Shown here: one piece after another, positions 6,368 to 13,499 of the stretch
Layout: each line of letters begins with the position of its first letter
Position numbering within the stretch: position 1 is the stretch's first letter
Source: Propionibacterium sp.
Lineage (GTDB): Bacteria; Actinomycetota; Actinomycetes; Propionibacteriales; Propionibacteriaceae
Assembly (NCBI GenBank): GCA_012837465.1
Contig: DURG01000112.1
Span: 1-14,586 of the forward strand
Length of the DNA: 14,586 nucleotides
Direction: 5' to 3'
Made by a program: the position numbers and the translations under genes
The notes under the pieces: model-generated
What the model was told of the DNA's origin: nothing
Seen by the model: the letters and a program-made list of their open reading frames with translations, nothing else
Database searches by the model: none

Positions 6368-6979
6368 ATGGCCGCCAAGGATCCGTTCAAGTTCAGCAAG
6401 ACCGATTTCCAGTTGACTCGGCTGGTCGCAGGGCTCGCCGCCTTGGCGACGCTGGTGATCGCCGTGGTCAAGCCCGTCGCCGCGTGGGTCGTCGGCGATC
6501 CGCTCGTGGCCGAGGTCGAGCGCTTGGCCGAGACCCCGGCCGACGGCGCGAAGCCCGGCGTGACGCTCACCCACGGCTCCGCCGTCACCGCCGAATTCGC
6601 CGACGCGGGGGCGTCACTCTGGCTGGCCTCCATCATCCCTGGGGCCCTGTTCGCCGGCATCCTCATCGTCGTCCTCTGGCTGCTCTGGCGCCTCCTTGGA
6701 GACGTCGAGCGTGGCGAACCGTTCACCCTCGCCAACGTCTGGCGCATGCGCGGCATTGCGTGGGCCATGGTGGGCGGCGCGTTCCTGCTGTTCACCGTCG
6801 ACGGTCTTGCCAACGCCTATCTGACCCAGCACGCCGCCGAGGGCGCCAGCACCATGTTCACCAACACCACCACCGCCTCAGACCTGCTCCTGCCCGGCGC
6901 GGGATTCCTCATCGGAGCCCTGGCCGAAGCCTTCAAGCGTGGCGTCGTCCTCGAAGGCGACGTGGAGGGCCTGGTGTGA
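6368..6979 (+). CDS. DUF2975 family membrane protein
   Basis: This 203-residue integral membrane protein has four predicted spans at about 17-41, 85-109, 128-148 and 173-190. DUF2975 features are the segment LLGDVERGEPFTLANVWRMR (109-128) between spans 2 and 3 and the C-terminal FKRGVVLEGDVEGLV tail. A soluble loop of about 40 residues separates spans 1 and 2. Members typically stand directly before a small Cro/CI-type regulator, as here, where the next gene overlaps by one base. A role in sensing or in controlling that regulator at the membrane is inferred from this pairing and is not proven for the family. The ATG at 6368 was chosen because AAGGAGG lies about six bases upstream; an in-frame TTG at 6353 sits on the ribosome site itself. 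Confidence 0.85.
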   Translation: MAAKDPFKFSKTDFQLTRLVAGLAALATLVIAVVKPVAAWVVGDPLVAEVERLAETPADGAKPGVTLTHGSAVTAEFADAGASLWLASIIPGALFAGILIVVLWLLWRLLGDVERGEPFTLANVWRMRGIAWAMVGGAFLLFTVDGLANAYLTQHAAEGASTMFTNTTTASDLLLPGAGFLIGALAEAFKRGVVLEGDVEGLV

Positions 6980-7203
6980 TGGCCGTCGACGAACGGCACC
7001 GCGTGGTCTGCCACCTCGACGACCTACTCGAGGCGAGGGGGATGACGCTGGCCGCCCTCGCCGACGAGGTCGGCGTGACCGTCGTGAACCTGTCGGTGTT
7101 GAAGAACAACCGCGCCAAGGCGGTCCGCTTCTCCACGCTCACCGCCCTCTGCGACGTGCTGGACTGCCAGCCCGGCGACCTCTTCACCGTGACTGGCCCC
7201 TGA
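6979..7203 (+). CDS. YozG-like helix-turn-helix regulator
   Basis: This 74-residue protein is almost entirely one Cro/CI-type (XRE) HTH domain. The helix-turn-helix covers about residues 22-46 (TLAALADEVGVTVVNLSVLK). It is followed by the family-typical AVRFSTLTALCDVLDCQPGDLF (48-69), very close in pattern to Bacillus YozG-type proteins. It should bind DNA as a dimer. The ATG shares one base with the stop of the DUF2975 gene (TGATG), so the two are co-transcribed and translationally coupled. Autoregulation through the inverted repeat at 6293-6344 is plausible. The stop codon lies inside a terminator-like hairpin. Confidence 0.9.
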   Translation: MAVDERHRVVCHLDDLLEARGMTLAALADEVGVTVVNLSVLKNNRAKAVRFSTLTALCDVLDCQPGDLFTVTGP

Positions 7204-7218
7204 GCGTCGCGCTCAGGG
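7198..7218 (+). terminator. Hairpin over the HTH stop codon, likely terminator
   Basis: CCCTGAGCG (7198-7206), loop TCG and CGCTCAGGG (7210-7218) form a perfect 9-bp GC-rich stem. The TGA stop of the HTH gene (7201-7203) is within the left arm. No T-run follows, as is common for actinobacterial terminators, so efficiency is uncertain. It separates the DUF2975-HTH pair from the sugar operon. Confidence 0.55.
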
Positions 7219-7278
7219 ATCATGCGTGGCCTTTCGAGGACCCCCCTGCAACTGTGGCCGAATCGTTACCGCAATCGC

Positions 7279-7306
7279 TTGACTACGACGCGACGTAGTC
7301 AATAAT
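7279..7306 (+). promoter_or_regulatory. Sugar operon promoter embedded in a 24-bp palindrome
   Basis: TTGACTACG (7279-7287) and CGTAGTCAA (7294-7302) are perfect inverted arms around ACGCGA; only one symmetric base pair in the 24 bp is mismatched. TTGACT (7279-7284) doubles as a -35. AATAAT (7301-7306) serves as a -10 with a 16-base spacer, each matching consensus at 5 of 6 positions; TAATCT (7303-7308) is an alternative with 18 bases. A repressor on the palindrome would cover the -35 and spacer. The regulator is not in the window; a ROK- or other family sugar repressor is a guess. Confidence 0.65.
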
Positions 7307-7320
7307 CTCAACGCACAACA

Positions 7321-7355
7321 AAGCGCTCCTTTCTGACTTCCTGAGAGCGCTTCCA
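7321..7355 (+). promoter_or_regulatory. Candidate LacI-family operator pair in the operon leader
   Basis: The inverted arms AAGCGCTC (7321-7328) and GAGCGCTT (7345-7352) each contain an AGCGCT core, with core centres 24 bp apart. The second site, TGAGAGCGCTTCCA (7342-7355), closely resembles the TGGGAGCGCTCCCA operator known for the LacI-family repressor CebR of Streptomyces. It lies just downstream of the predicted transcript start, a position suited to roadblock repression or carbon-source control. Confidence 0.5.
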
Positions 7356-7357
7356 CA

Positions 7358-7377
7358 GTGCAGCAAGGGTGCTGCAC
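7358..7377 (+). promoter_or_regulatory. Short leader hairpin before the ribosome site
   Basis: GTGCAGCA (7358-7365), loop AGGG and TGCTGCAC (7370-7377) form a perfect 8-bp stem in the 5' leader. It ends just before the AAGGG ribosome site (7381-7385) of the binding-protein gene. It could stabilise the message or modulate initiation. It shows no resemblance to a riboswitch I know. Confidence 0.4.
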
Positions 7378-7396
7378 CAGAAGGGATGAGTTACCC

Positions 7397-8578
7397 ATGG
7401 CACTTTCACGTCGAAACCTGATCTCCATCTCCGCCGCGGCCCTCGCGGCAGGCGCCCTCGCGGCCTGCAGCGACGAGCGCGGCGGCGACACCGCTGACCC
7501 GGCCCCGGCCGACGGCACCACCGGCGCTGCGCCTGCCGACGGCGAGACCACCCCCACCGGCGGCGAGGCCGGCGGCCTCATCGGCATCGCGATGCCCACC
7601 AAGAGCCTCGAGCGCTGGAACCGCGACGGCGCCCACCTCGAGGGCCTCCTCAAGGAGATGGGCTACGAGACCAGCCTCCAGTACGCCGACAACAAGCAGG
7701 ACCAGCAGAACAACCAGATCCAGAACATGATCAACGACGGCGCCAAGGTCGTCGTCATCGCCTCCATCGACGGCACCGCGATGGGCCCCATCCTCCAGAC
7801 GGCCGCCGACGCCGGCGTGAAGGTCTTCGCCTACGACCGCCTCATCAACGGCACCGAGAACGTGGACTACTACGCCACGTTCGACAACTACAAGGTGGGC
7901 CAGCTCCAGGGCCAGTACATCCTCGACCACATGGACGACTACAAGAACGACGACGGCTCGATCAACCTCGAACCCTTCGCCGGCTCGCCCGACGACAACA
8001 ACGTGCGCTACTTCTTCGGGGGCGCCTGGGATCTCCTCGGCCCCGAGGTCGAGAAGGGCACCTTCACCGTCCCGTCGGGCAAGGCGCCCGCGGATTCCGA
8101 CGGCTGGGCCTCCATCGGCATCCAGGGCTGGGCCTCCTCCGGCGCCCAGTCCGAGATGGAGAACCGCATCAACTCGTTCTACGGCGACGGCAAGAAGGTC
8201 AACATCGTCCTGTCCCCCAACGACTCGCTGGCACTCGGCATCCAGCAGGCGCTCGAGGGCGCCGGCTACACGCCGGGCGAGGACTGGCCGCTGCTGACCG
8301 GCCAGGACGCCGACCTGGCCAACGTGCAGGCCATGGTGCAGGGCAAGCAGACGATGGACGTCTGGAAGGACACCCGCATGCTCGGTGAGCAGGTCGCCAA
8401 GATGGTCGACCAGCTCGTCAAGGGCGAAGAGGTCGAGACCAACGACACCGAGACGTACGACAATGGCGTCAAGGTGGTGCCCTCGTTCCTGATCGACCCC
8501 GTCGTCGTGACCATGGACAACATCGAGGAGCAGCTGGTCGAATCCGGCTTCTACACGGCTGAGGACATCGGTCTCTGA
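7397..8578 (+). CDS. chvE: ChvE-like monosaccharide-binding lipoprotein
   Basis: This 393-residue precursor captures sugar for the ABC transporter encoded next to it. It has an N-terminal lipoprotein signal (MALSRRNLIS...LAAC) with the modified Cys at residue 24, and the SRRN pair makes Tat export possible. A low-complexity Ala/Pro/Gly/Thr tether follows (about 28-58), then a type I periplasmic-binding fold. Motifs shared with ChvE / multiple-monosaccharide binding proteins are PTKSLERWNRDG (67-78), YADNKQDQQNNQIQNMI (96-112) and AYDRLI (145-150). Further on are GSPDDNN (196-202), GGAWDLLGPEVEKG (208-221), SPNDSLALGI (273-282) and TGQDAD (301-306). The link to xylA makes xylose a likely ligand, but ChvE-type proteins also bind arabinose, galactose or glucose. 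The ATG at 7397 gives a clean signal peptide; AAGGG lies 11 bases upstream. Confidence 0.88.
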   Translation: MALSRRNLISISAAALAAGALAACSDERGGDTADPAPADGTTGAAPADGETTPTGGEAGGLIGIAMPTKSLERWNRDGAHLEGLLKEMGYETSLQYADNKQDQQNNQIQNMINDGAKVVVIASIDGTAMGPILQTAADAGVKVFAYDRLINGTENVDYYATFDNYKVGQLQGQYILDHMDDYKNDDGSINLEPFAGSPDDNNVRYFFGGAWDLLGPEVEKGTFTVPSGKAPADSDGWASIGIQGWASSGAQSEMENRINSFYGDGKKVNIVLSPNDSLALGIQQALEGAGYTPGEDWPLLTGQDADLANVQAMVQGKQTMDVWKDTRMLGEQVAKMVDQLVKGEEVETNDTETYDNGVKVVPSFLIDPVVVTMDNIEEQLVESGFYTAEDIGL

Positions 8579-8613
8579 CAACTGAACAACAAGCCCGGAG
8601 AGGAGCGAGGTCA

Positions 8614-10155
8614 GTGACGGACCCGATTCTGGAGATGCGCGGCATCGGAAAGACCTTCGGGCCGGTGCGGGCCCTCCAGGACGTGACCATGACGGTCATG
8701 CCTGGGGAGATCCGCGCGGTCTGTGGGGAGAACGGCGCCGGCAAGTCGACGCTGATGAACGTCCTCTCCGGGCTCTACCCGTACGGCTCGTACGAGGGGG
8801 AGATCCACTACCAGGGGAAGGAGACGAGGTTCCGGTCGTTGCGAGACAGCGAGGCCGTGGGCATCGTGATCATCCACCAGGAGTTGGGCCTCTCCCCGTA
8901 CCTGTCGATCGCCGAGAACATCTTCCTCGGCAACGAGCGCTCCAGGATGGGCGTGATCGACTGGCGCGAGACCAACAGCCGCGCCAAGGAACTGCTCGAG
9001 CGCGTTGGGCTCCGGGAGAAGGTCGAGACCCGCGTCATGGACATCGGCGTCGGCAAGCAGCAGCTCGTCGAGATCGCCAAGGCCCTGTCGAAGGAGGTCA
9101 AGCTCCTCATCCTCGACGAGCCCACCGCCGCCCTCAACGACGAGGACTCGGCCCACCTGCTCGGCCTCATGCGGCAGCTGCGCGAGGAGGGCGTGACCCA
9201 GATCCTCATCTCGCACAAGCTCAACGAGGTCATGGCCATCGCCGACAACGTCACCGTCATCCGCGACGGCGCGGTCGTAGAGACGCTCTCGAATGCGGAC
9301 GACGCGGAGGACAAGGCGACGGAGGCCCGCATCATCCGCTCGATGGTCGGCCGCCCGCTCGACCACCGCTTCCCGCCGCGCGAGCCCGAGATCGGCGAAG
9401 AACTGCTCCGGCTCGAGGACTGGACGGTCCACCACCCGGAGGACCCGCAGCGGGTGATCGTCGACAACGCCTCGCTGTCGGTGCGCCGCGGCGAGATCGT
9501 CGGCATCGCCGGGCTGATGGGCGCCGGCCGCACCGAGCTGGCGATGAGCCTGTTCGGCCACCAGTATGGTTCCCGCATCTCCGGCAAGGTCATCAAGGAC
9601 GGCAAGGAGATCCGCACGGAGACGGTGCCGCGGGCGATCGGGCACGGCCTGGCCTACGTCAGCGAGGACCGCAAGAAGTACGGCCTCAACCTGATCGCCG
9701 AGATCCGCCACAACATCTCCGGCGCCTCGCTGGGCAAGATCAGCAAGCGCGGGGTCATCAACAAGACCACCGAGGACACCGTCGCCCGCGACTTCCGCAA
9801 CAAGATGCGGATCCGCTCGTCGGGCATCCAGCAACTGGCGGGCAACCTGTCGGGCGGCAACCAGCAGAAGGTCTCGCTCAGCAAGTGGGTCTTCTCGGAT
9901 CCGGACGTCCTCATCCTCGACGAGCCGACGCGCGGCATCGACGTCGGCGCCAAGTACGAGATCTACGAAATCATCAACGAGCTCGCGGCGAGCGGACGGG
10001 GCATCATCGTGATCTCCTCCGAACTGCCCGAGCTCCTCGGTCTGTGTGACCGCATCTATGCCCTGAGTGAAGGGCGCATCACCGGGCAGTTGCCCAGGGA
10101 AGAAGCGACGCAGGAGTCGCTGATGGAACTCATGACGATGGAGGCCGCGCGATGA
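8614..10155 (+). CDS. mmsA: Sugar ABC transporter ATPase with two nucleotide-binding domains (GguA/MmsA type)
   Basis: This 513-residue cytoplasmic ATPase of the CUT2 class carries two fused nucleotide-binding domains. Domain 1 has Walker A GENGAGKST (38-46), Q-loop HQE (88-90), a degenerate signature GVGKQQLVEIAKALS (145-159), Walker B LLILDEPTAAL (164-174) and the H-loop SHK. Domain 2 has the usual non-canonical Walker A GLMGAGRTE (300-308), a signature NLSGGNQQK (411-419) and Walker B DVLILDEPTRG (431-441). The YPYGSYEGEIHYQGKE region fits the multiple-monosaccharide subgroup better than ribose ATPases. It would power uptake through the following permease. The start is the GTG at 8614, with AGGAG eight bases upstream and 35 bases after the binding-protein gene. 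Its stop overlaps the permease ATG by four bases. Confidence 0.93.
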   Translation: MTDPILEMRGIGKTFGPVRALQDVTMTVMPGEIRAVCGENGAGKSTLMNVLSGLYPYGSYEGEIHYQGKETRFRSLRDSEAVGIVIIHQELGLSPYLSIAENIFLGNERSRMGVIDWRETNSRAKELLERVGLREKVETRVMDIGVGKQQLVEIAKALSKEVKLLILDEPTAALNDEDSAHLLGLMRQLREEGVTQILISHKLNEVMAIADNVTVIRDGAVVETLSNADDAEDKATEARIIRSMVGRPLDHRFPPREPEIGEELLRLEDWTVHHPEDPQRVIVDNASLSVRRGEIVGIAGLMGAGRTELAMSLFGHQYGSRISGKVIKDGKEIRTETVPRAIGHGLAYVSEDRKKYGLNLIAEIRHNISGASLGKISKRGVINKTTEDTVARDFRNKMRIRSSGIQQLAGNLSGGNQQKVSLSKWVFSDPDVLILDEPTRGIDVGAKYEIYEIINELAASGRGIIVISSELPELLGLCDRIYALSEGRITGQLPREEATQESLMELMTMEAAR

Positions 10156-11369
10156 GCGAAGCTGTCACCCAACCGGATCGCGCCGCTGAGAAGCCGCCCA
10201 GCGTGTTCAACGTGGGCGCGAGCCTGCGTCAGTACGGCATCTTCCTGGCGCTGGTGCTGATCATCGTGCTGTTCCAGTTCCTCACCGACGGCCGGCTGCT
10301 GCAGCCCAACAACGTCACCAGCCTCGTCCAGCAGAACGCCTACGTGCTGATCCTCGCCGTCGGCATGCTGATGGTCATCGTGGCCGGCCACATCGACCTG
10401 TCGGTCGGCTCCGTGGTCGCCGCCGTGGGCGGCGTGATCGGCGTGCTGATGATCGACTACGACTGGGGCACCTGGATCACCGTGCTCGTCGCACTCCTGA
10501 TCGGCGGGCTCATCGGCGCCTGGCAGGGCTTCTGGGTCGCCTACGTCGGCGTGCCCGCGTTCATCGTGACGCTCGGCGGCATGATGATCTTCCGCGGCGT
10601 GGCCCTCGTGCTCGTCGGCTACACCCGCTCCGGCTTCGAGAGCGACTTCATCGCCATCTCCAACTCCGGCGTCGCCGGGCTCACCGGCTTCGTCGGCATG
10701 CTCGACGCGTTCACCCTCATCGTCGGCATCATCGGCATCCTGGCCGTGCTCTTCTTCTCCATCCGCAAGCGGCTGGCCCTCAGGAAGCGCAACCTCGACG
10801 TGGAGCCGTCGGTCCTCTTCTGGGTCAAGCTCGTCTCGCTCGCGGCCGCCATCGGCCTGGCCACCTACTGGATCGCCCGCTCCAACCTCGCGCTGCCGTA
10901 CGTGCTGATCATCGTCGGTGCCGTGGTGTTCGCCTACGCCTGGCTGATGGGCTCGACGGTGTTCGGCCGCCACGTCTACGCCATCGGCGGCAACCTGGCC
11001 GCGGCCAAGCTGTCGGGCATCAACACCAAGAAGGTCAACTTCTGGCTGTTCGTGAACATGGGCCTCCTCGGCGGCCTCGCGGCGATCATCGTCACCTCCC
11101 GTGCCGGCGCGGCGGCCGCTGCGGCCGGCACCGGCTACGAACTCGACGTGATCGCGGCCTGCTTCATCGGTGGTGCCGCGGTCACCGGCGGCATCGGCCG
11201 CGTCTCCGGCGCCGTGATCGGCGCCCTCATCATGGGCGTGCTCAACATGGGCCTGTCCATCATGGGCGTCGACCCCTCGTGGCAGCAGATCATCAAGGGC
11301 CTCGTGCTCACGCTCGCCGTCGCCTTCGACCTCATCAACAAGTCCCGCTCCGCCGGCCGCGCGGGCTGA
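10152..11369 (+). CDS. mmsB: Sugar ABC transporter permease (GguB/MmsB type)
   Basis: This 405-residue membrane permease of the BPD-transp-2 (RbsC/XylH) family has about ten hydrophobic segments. Hallmarks are the early AGHIDLSVGS motif (78-87), VPAFIVTLGGMMIFRG (134-149) and the cytoplasmic GRHVYAIGGNLAAAKLSGI segment (272-290) that docks with the ATPase, then GAAVTGGIGRVSGAVIGALI (341-360). At about 400 residues it is longer than RbsC. The extra length is a charged inner loop (SIRKRLALRKRNLDVEPS, 203-220), as in XylH- and GguB-type permeases. The ATG overlaps the ATPase stop (ATGA), indicating translational coupling. It forms the membrane channel for the binding protein's sugar. Confidence 0.92.
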   Translation: MSEAVTQPDRAAEKPPSVFNVGASLRQYGIFLALVLIIVLFQFLTDGRLLQPNNVTSLVQQNAYVLILAVGMLMVIVAGHIDLSVGSVVAAVGGVIGVLMIDYDWGTWITVLVALLIGGLIGAWQGFWVAYVGVPAFIVTLGGMMIFRGVALVLVGYTRSGFESDFIAISNSGVAGLTGFVGMLDAFTLIVGIIGILAVLFFSIRKRLALRKRNLDVEPSVLFWVKLVSLAAAIGLATYWIARSNLALPYVLIIVGAVVFAYAWLMGSTVFGRHVYAIGGNLAAAKLSGINTKKVNFWLFVNMGLLGGLAAIIVTSRAGAAAAAAGTGYELDVIAACFIGGAAVTGGIGRVSGAVIGALIMGVLNMGLSIMGVDPSWQQIIKGLVLTLAVAFDLINKSRSAGRAG

Positions 11370-11397
11370 CCGTCCCCCTAGCTGAAAAGAGATTCCC

Positions 11398-12576
11398 ATG
11401 ACCCGCAAGCCCACCCCCGAAGACAAGTTCTCGTTCGGCCTCTGGACCGTCGGCTGGACCGGCACCGATCCCTTCGGCGTCAACACCCGCCCGGCGTTCG
11501 ACCCGTGGCACTACGCCGAGAAGCTCGCCGAGCTGGGCGCCTGGGGCATCACGTTCCACGACAACGACGTGTTCGCCTTCGACGCCACCGACGAGGAGCG
11601 CGCCTCCCGCGTCGGCCAACTCAAGGATGCCGCCGACAAGGCCGGCCTGGTCATCGAGATGGTCACCACCAACACGTTCACGCACCCCGTCTTCAAGGAC
11701 GGTGGGCTGACCTCCAACGACCGCGCCGTGCGTCGCTTCGGGCTGCGCAAGGTGCTCAAGAACGTGGATCTGGCCGCCGAGCTCGGCGCCACACTGTTCG
11801 TGATGTGGGGCGGCCGCGAGGGCACCGAGTACGAATCCTCCAAGGACCTCTACGCGGCCCATGCGCGCTACGCCGAGGGCCTCGACACCGTCGCGGCCTA
11901 CATCAAGGAGCAGGGCTACGACCTGCGCATCGGCCTGGAGCCCAAGCCCAACGAGCCGCGCGGCGACATCTTCCTGCCCACGATCGGGCATGCGCTGGCG
12001 CTGATCGCGGATCTCGACCACGGCGACATCGTGGGCCTCAATCCGGAGGTCGGCCACGAGCAGATGGCCAACCTCAACTACACCCACGGCATCGCGCAGG
12101 CGCTGTACTCGGACAAGCTGTTCCACATCGACCTCAACGGCCAGCGCGGCGTCAAGTACGACCAGGACCTCGTCTTCGGCCACGGCGACCTGATCAGCGC
12201 CTTCTTCACCGTCGACCTCCTCGTCAACGGCTTCCCGTTCTCGCCGGACGCCCCGCGCTATGAGGGCCCGATCCACTTCGACTACAAACCCAGCCGCACC
12301 GAGGGCATCCAGGGCATCTGGGATTCAGCGCGGGCGAACATGGACATGTACCTCATGCTCGCGGAGAAGGCGAAGGCCTTCCGCGTGGATCCCGAGGTGC
12401 AGGCGCTGATGAAGGAGGCCTCCGTCGACGAGTTGGCCCAGCCCACGTTGGCAGAGGGCGAGTCGATCGCCGACTTCCTGGCCGCCGACGAGCCGTTCGA
12501 CGCCGACGAGAAGGGGGCGCGCGAGTACCGCTACGTCGAGCTGTACCAGGCCGCGATGCGCCACCTCATCGGCTGA
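11398..12576 (+). CDS. xylA: Xylose isomerase, class I (Streptomyces type)
   Basis: This cytoplasmic TIM-barrel enzyme of 392 residues isomerises D-xylose to D-xylulose using two divalent metals. All catalytic residues are present at or near the Streptomyces numbering: His54 and Asp57 in TFHDND, Trp137 in MWGGREG, Glu181 and Lys183 in LEPKPNEPRGD, and Glu217 and His220 in NPEVGHEQM. Asp245 (HIDLNGQRG), Asp255 and Asp257 (YDQD), and Asp295 in HFDYKPSRTEG (287 in Streptomyces) complete the set. It lies 28 bases after the permease with a weak AAAAGAGA ribosome site, so it is probably the last gene of the sugar operon. Glucose is a usual side substrate of the family. No xylulokinase follows in the window. 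Confidence 0.96.
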   Translation: MTRKPTPEDKFSFGLWTVGWTGTDPFGVNTRPAFDPWHYAEKLAELGAWGITFHDNDVFAFDATDEERASRVGQLKDAADKAGLVIEMVTTNTFTHPVFKDGGLTSNDRAVRRFGLRKVLKNVDLAAELGATLFVMWGGREGTEYESSKDLYAAHARYAEGLDTVAAYIKEQGYDLRIGLEPKPNEPRGDIFLPTIGHALALIADLDHGDIVGLNPEVGHEQMANLNYTHGIAQALYSDKLFHIDLNGQRGVKYDQDLVFGHGDLISAFFTVDLLVNGFPFSPDAPRYEGPIHFDYKPSRTEGIQGIWDSARANMDMYLMLAEKAKAFRVDPEVQALMKEASVDELAQPTLAEGESIADFLAADEPFDADEKGAREYRYVELYQAAMRHLIG

Positions 12577-12619
12577 GTTCCTCGGGACCCGGAAGTCTCA
12601 TCGACACCCGGATCGTCGG

Positions 12620-13483
12620 TCAGGCGTTGAACGCGAACGCCGCGACGGCGTCGAGCCGCGGGAACGGGATCGACACATCCGCGGACGCCGCCGCGGCCGG
12701 CTTGGCGCAGTAGGCGACCGACAACCCGGCGGCGTCGAACATGTCGAGGTCGTTGGCGCCATCCCCGACGGCGACGGTGAGCTCGGCGTCGACCTTGTGC
12801 TCGTGCGCGAACCGCAGCAGGTCGCGCGCCTTCTGCTGCCGGTCCACGATGTCGCCGACGACGCGGCCGGTCAGCCGCTCGACCCCGCCGACGGTCTCGG
12901 TCTCGAGGCGGTTGGCGTTGCAGAAGTCCAGGCCCAGGATGCGCGCGAGGGGGCCGACGAGTTGGGTGAAGCCGCCGGAGGTGATGCCCACCTTGGCCCC
13001 GGCGGCCTTGGCGGCACGGATGAGGTCCTCGGCGCCGGGCGACAGCGTCATGCGCGGCCCCACGTCGGAGAACACGGTCACGGAAAGTCCCTTGAGGGTG
13101 GCGACGCGTTCGCGCAGCGACTCCGCGAAGTCGAGCTCGCCGCGCATCGCGCGCTCGGTGATCTCGGCCACCCGTTCGCCCGCACCCGCATGCTCGGCGA
13201 GGAGGTCGACCGCCTCGGTGGTGGTCAGCGTGGAATCCACGTCCAGCAACAGCAGTCGGGCGGGCTGGGCGGCGAGTGGCCGGGTGAGCACCCCGACGGC
13301 GACGTTGCCCGCGACCGCCCTCAGCGCCTGGCGCAGCGCGGCCGGGTCGTCGTGGCGCGCGTACAGGTTGATCCGTTGCCCGTAGGCCGTCTCGTCGACG
13401 GTTGTCGAGATGGGGGCGGGGATCAGCGCCAGGAGCGATTCGGGAACGGGGCCGGTGGCCGCCAGCGTCACGCGGATGTCCAT
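12620..13483 (-). CDS. serB: Phosphoserine phosphatase
   Basis: This 287-residue HAD-superfamily enzyme catalyses the last step of serine synthesis, phosphoserine to serine. About 75 N-terminal residues form a small regulatory-like region before the catalytic core. Core motifs are LLLLDVDSTL with nucleophile Asp81 and acid/base Asp83, GITSGG with Ser169 (166-171), Lys219 in the RQQKAR segment, and GDGANDLDMF (240-249) for Mg. The cap segment AMRGELDFAESLRERVATLKG (112-132) is the SerB signature that binds the serine moiety. The ATG at 13483 follows the protease stop by 16 bases. It has only a weak AGGGTGG ribosome site, but a TAGGGT hexamer lies six bases upstream. It converges with xylA, with 43 bases between stops and no clear terminator. 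Confidence 0.93.
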   Translation of the reverse strand: MDIRVTLAATGPVPESLLALIPAPISTTVDETAYGQRINLYARHDDPAALRQALRAVAGNVAVGVLTRPLAAQPARLLLLDVDSTLTTTEAVDLLAEHAGAGERVAEITERAMRGELDFAESLRERVATLKGLSVTVFSDVGPRMTLSPGAEDLIRAAKAAGAKVGITSGGFTQLVGPLARILGLDFCNANRLETETVGGVERLTGRVVGDIVDRQQKARDLLRFAHEHKVDAELTVAVGDGANDLDMFDAAGLSVAYCAKPAAAASADVSIPFPRLDAVAAFAFNA

Positions 13484-13489
13484 GCGGCC

Positions 13490-13495
13490 ACCCTA
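13490..13495 (-). promoter_or_regulatory. Candidate -10 hexamer for serB
   Basis: TAGGGT on the minus strand lies six bases before the serB ATG, within the 16-base gap after the protease gene. It could give a separate leaderless serB transcript. Alternatively the same AGGGTGG bases act as a weak ribosome site in a protease-serB operon. The sequence alone does not decide. Confidence 0.3.
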
Positions 13496-13499
13496 ACGG

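Noticed and set aside
6070..7203. Possible fusion protein running from the repeat region into the HTH gene
   Set aside because: Most of it reads the palindromic repeats and the wrong frame of the DUF2975 gene; the HTH gene has its own ATG coupled to the DUF2975 stop.
7261..7277. Direct repeat AATCG-N7-AATCG upstream of the sugar promoter
   Set aside because: Too short to separate from chance, although its position just upstream of the -35 would suit an activator site.
7406..8581. Long minus-strand open frame opposite the sugar-binding protein gene
   Set aside because: Composition is Val/Leu/Asp/Gly-rich with no domain; it is the mirror frame of a well-supported gene.
8611..9834. Long minus-strand open frame opposite the ABC ATPase
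   Set aside because: Mirror frame of a fully motif-supported ATPase; no recognisable protein pattern.
10056..11486. 476-codon minus-strand open frame opposite the permease
   Set aside because: His/Asp/Glu/Ala-rich low-complexity translation typical of the antisense of membrane-protein codons.
12577..12619. Terminator between the convergent xylA and serB genes
   Set aside because: Only a repeated ACCCGGA and weak inverted pieces are present; no stable stem with a plausible loop could be drawn.
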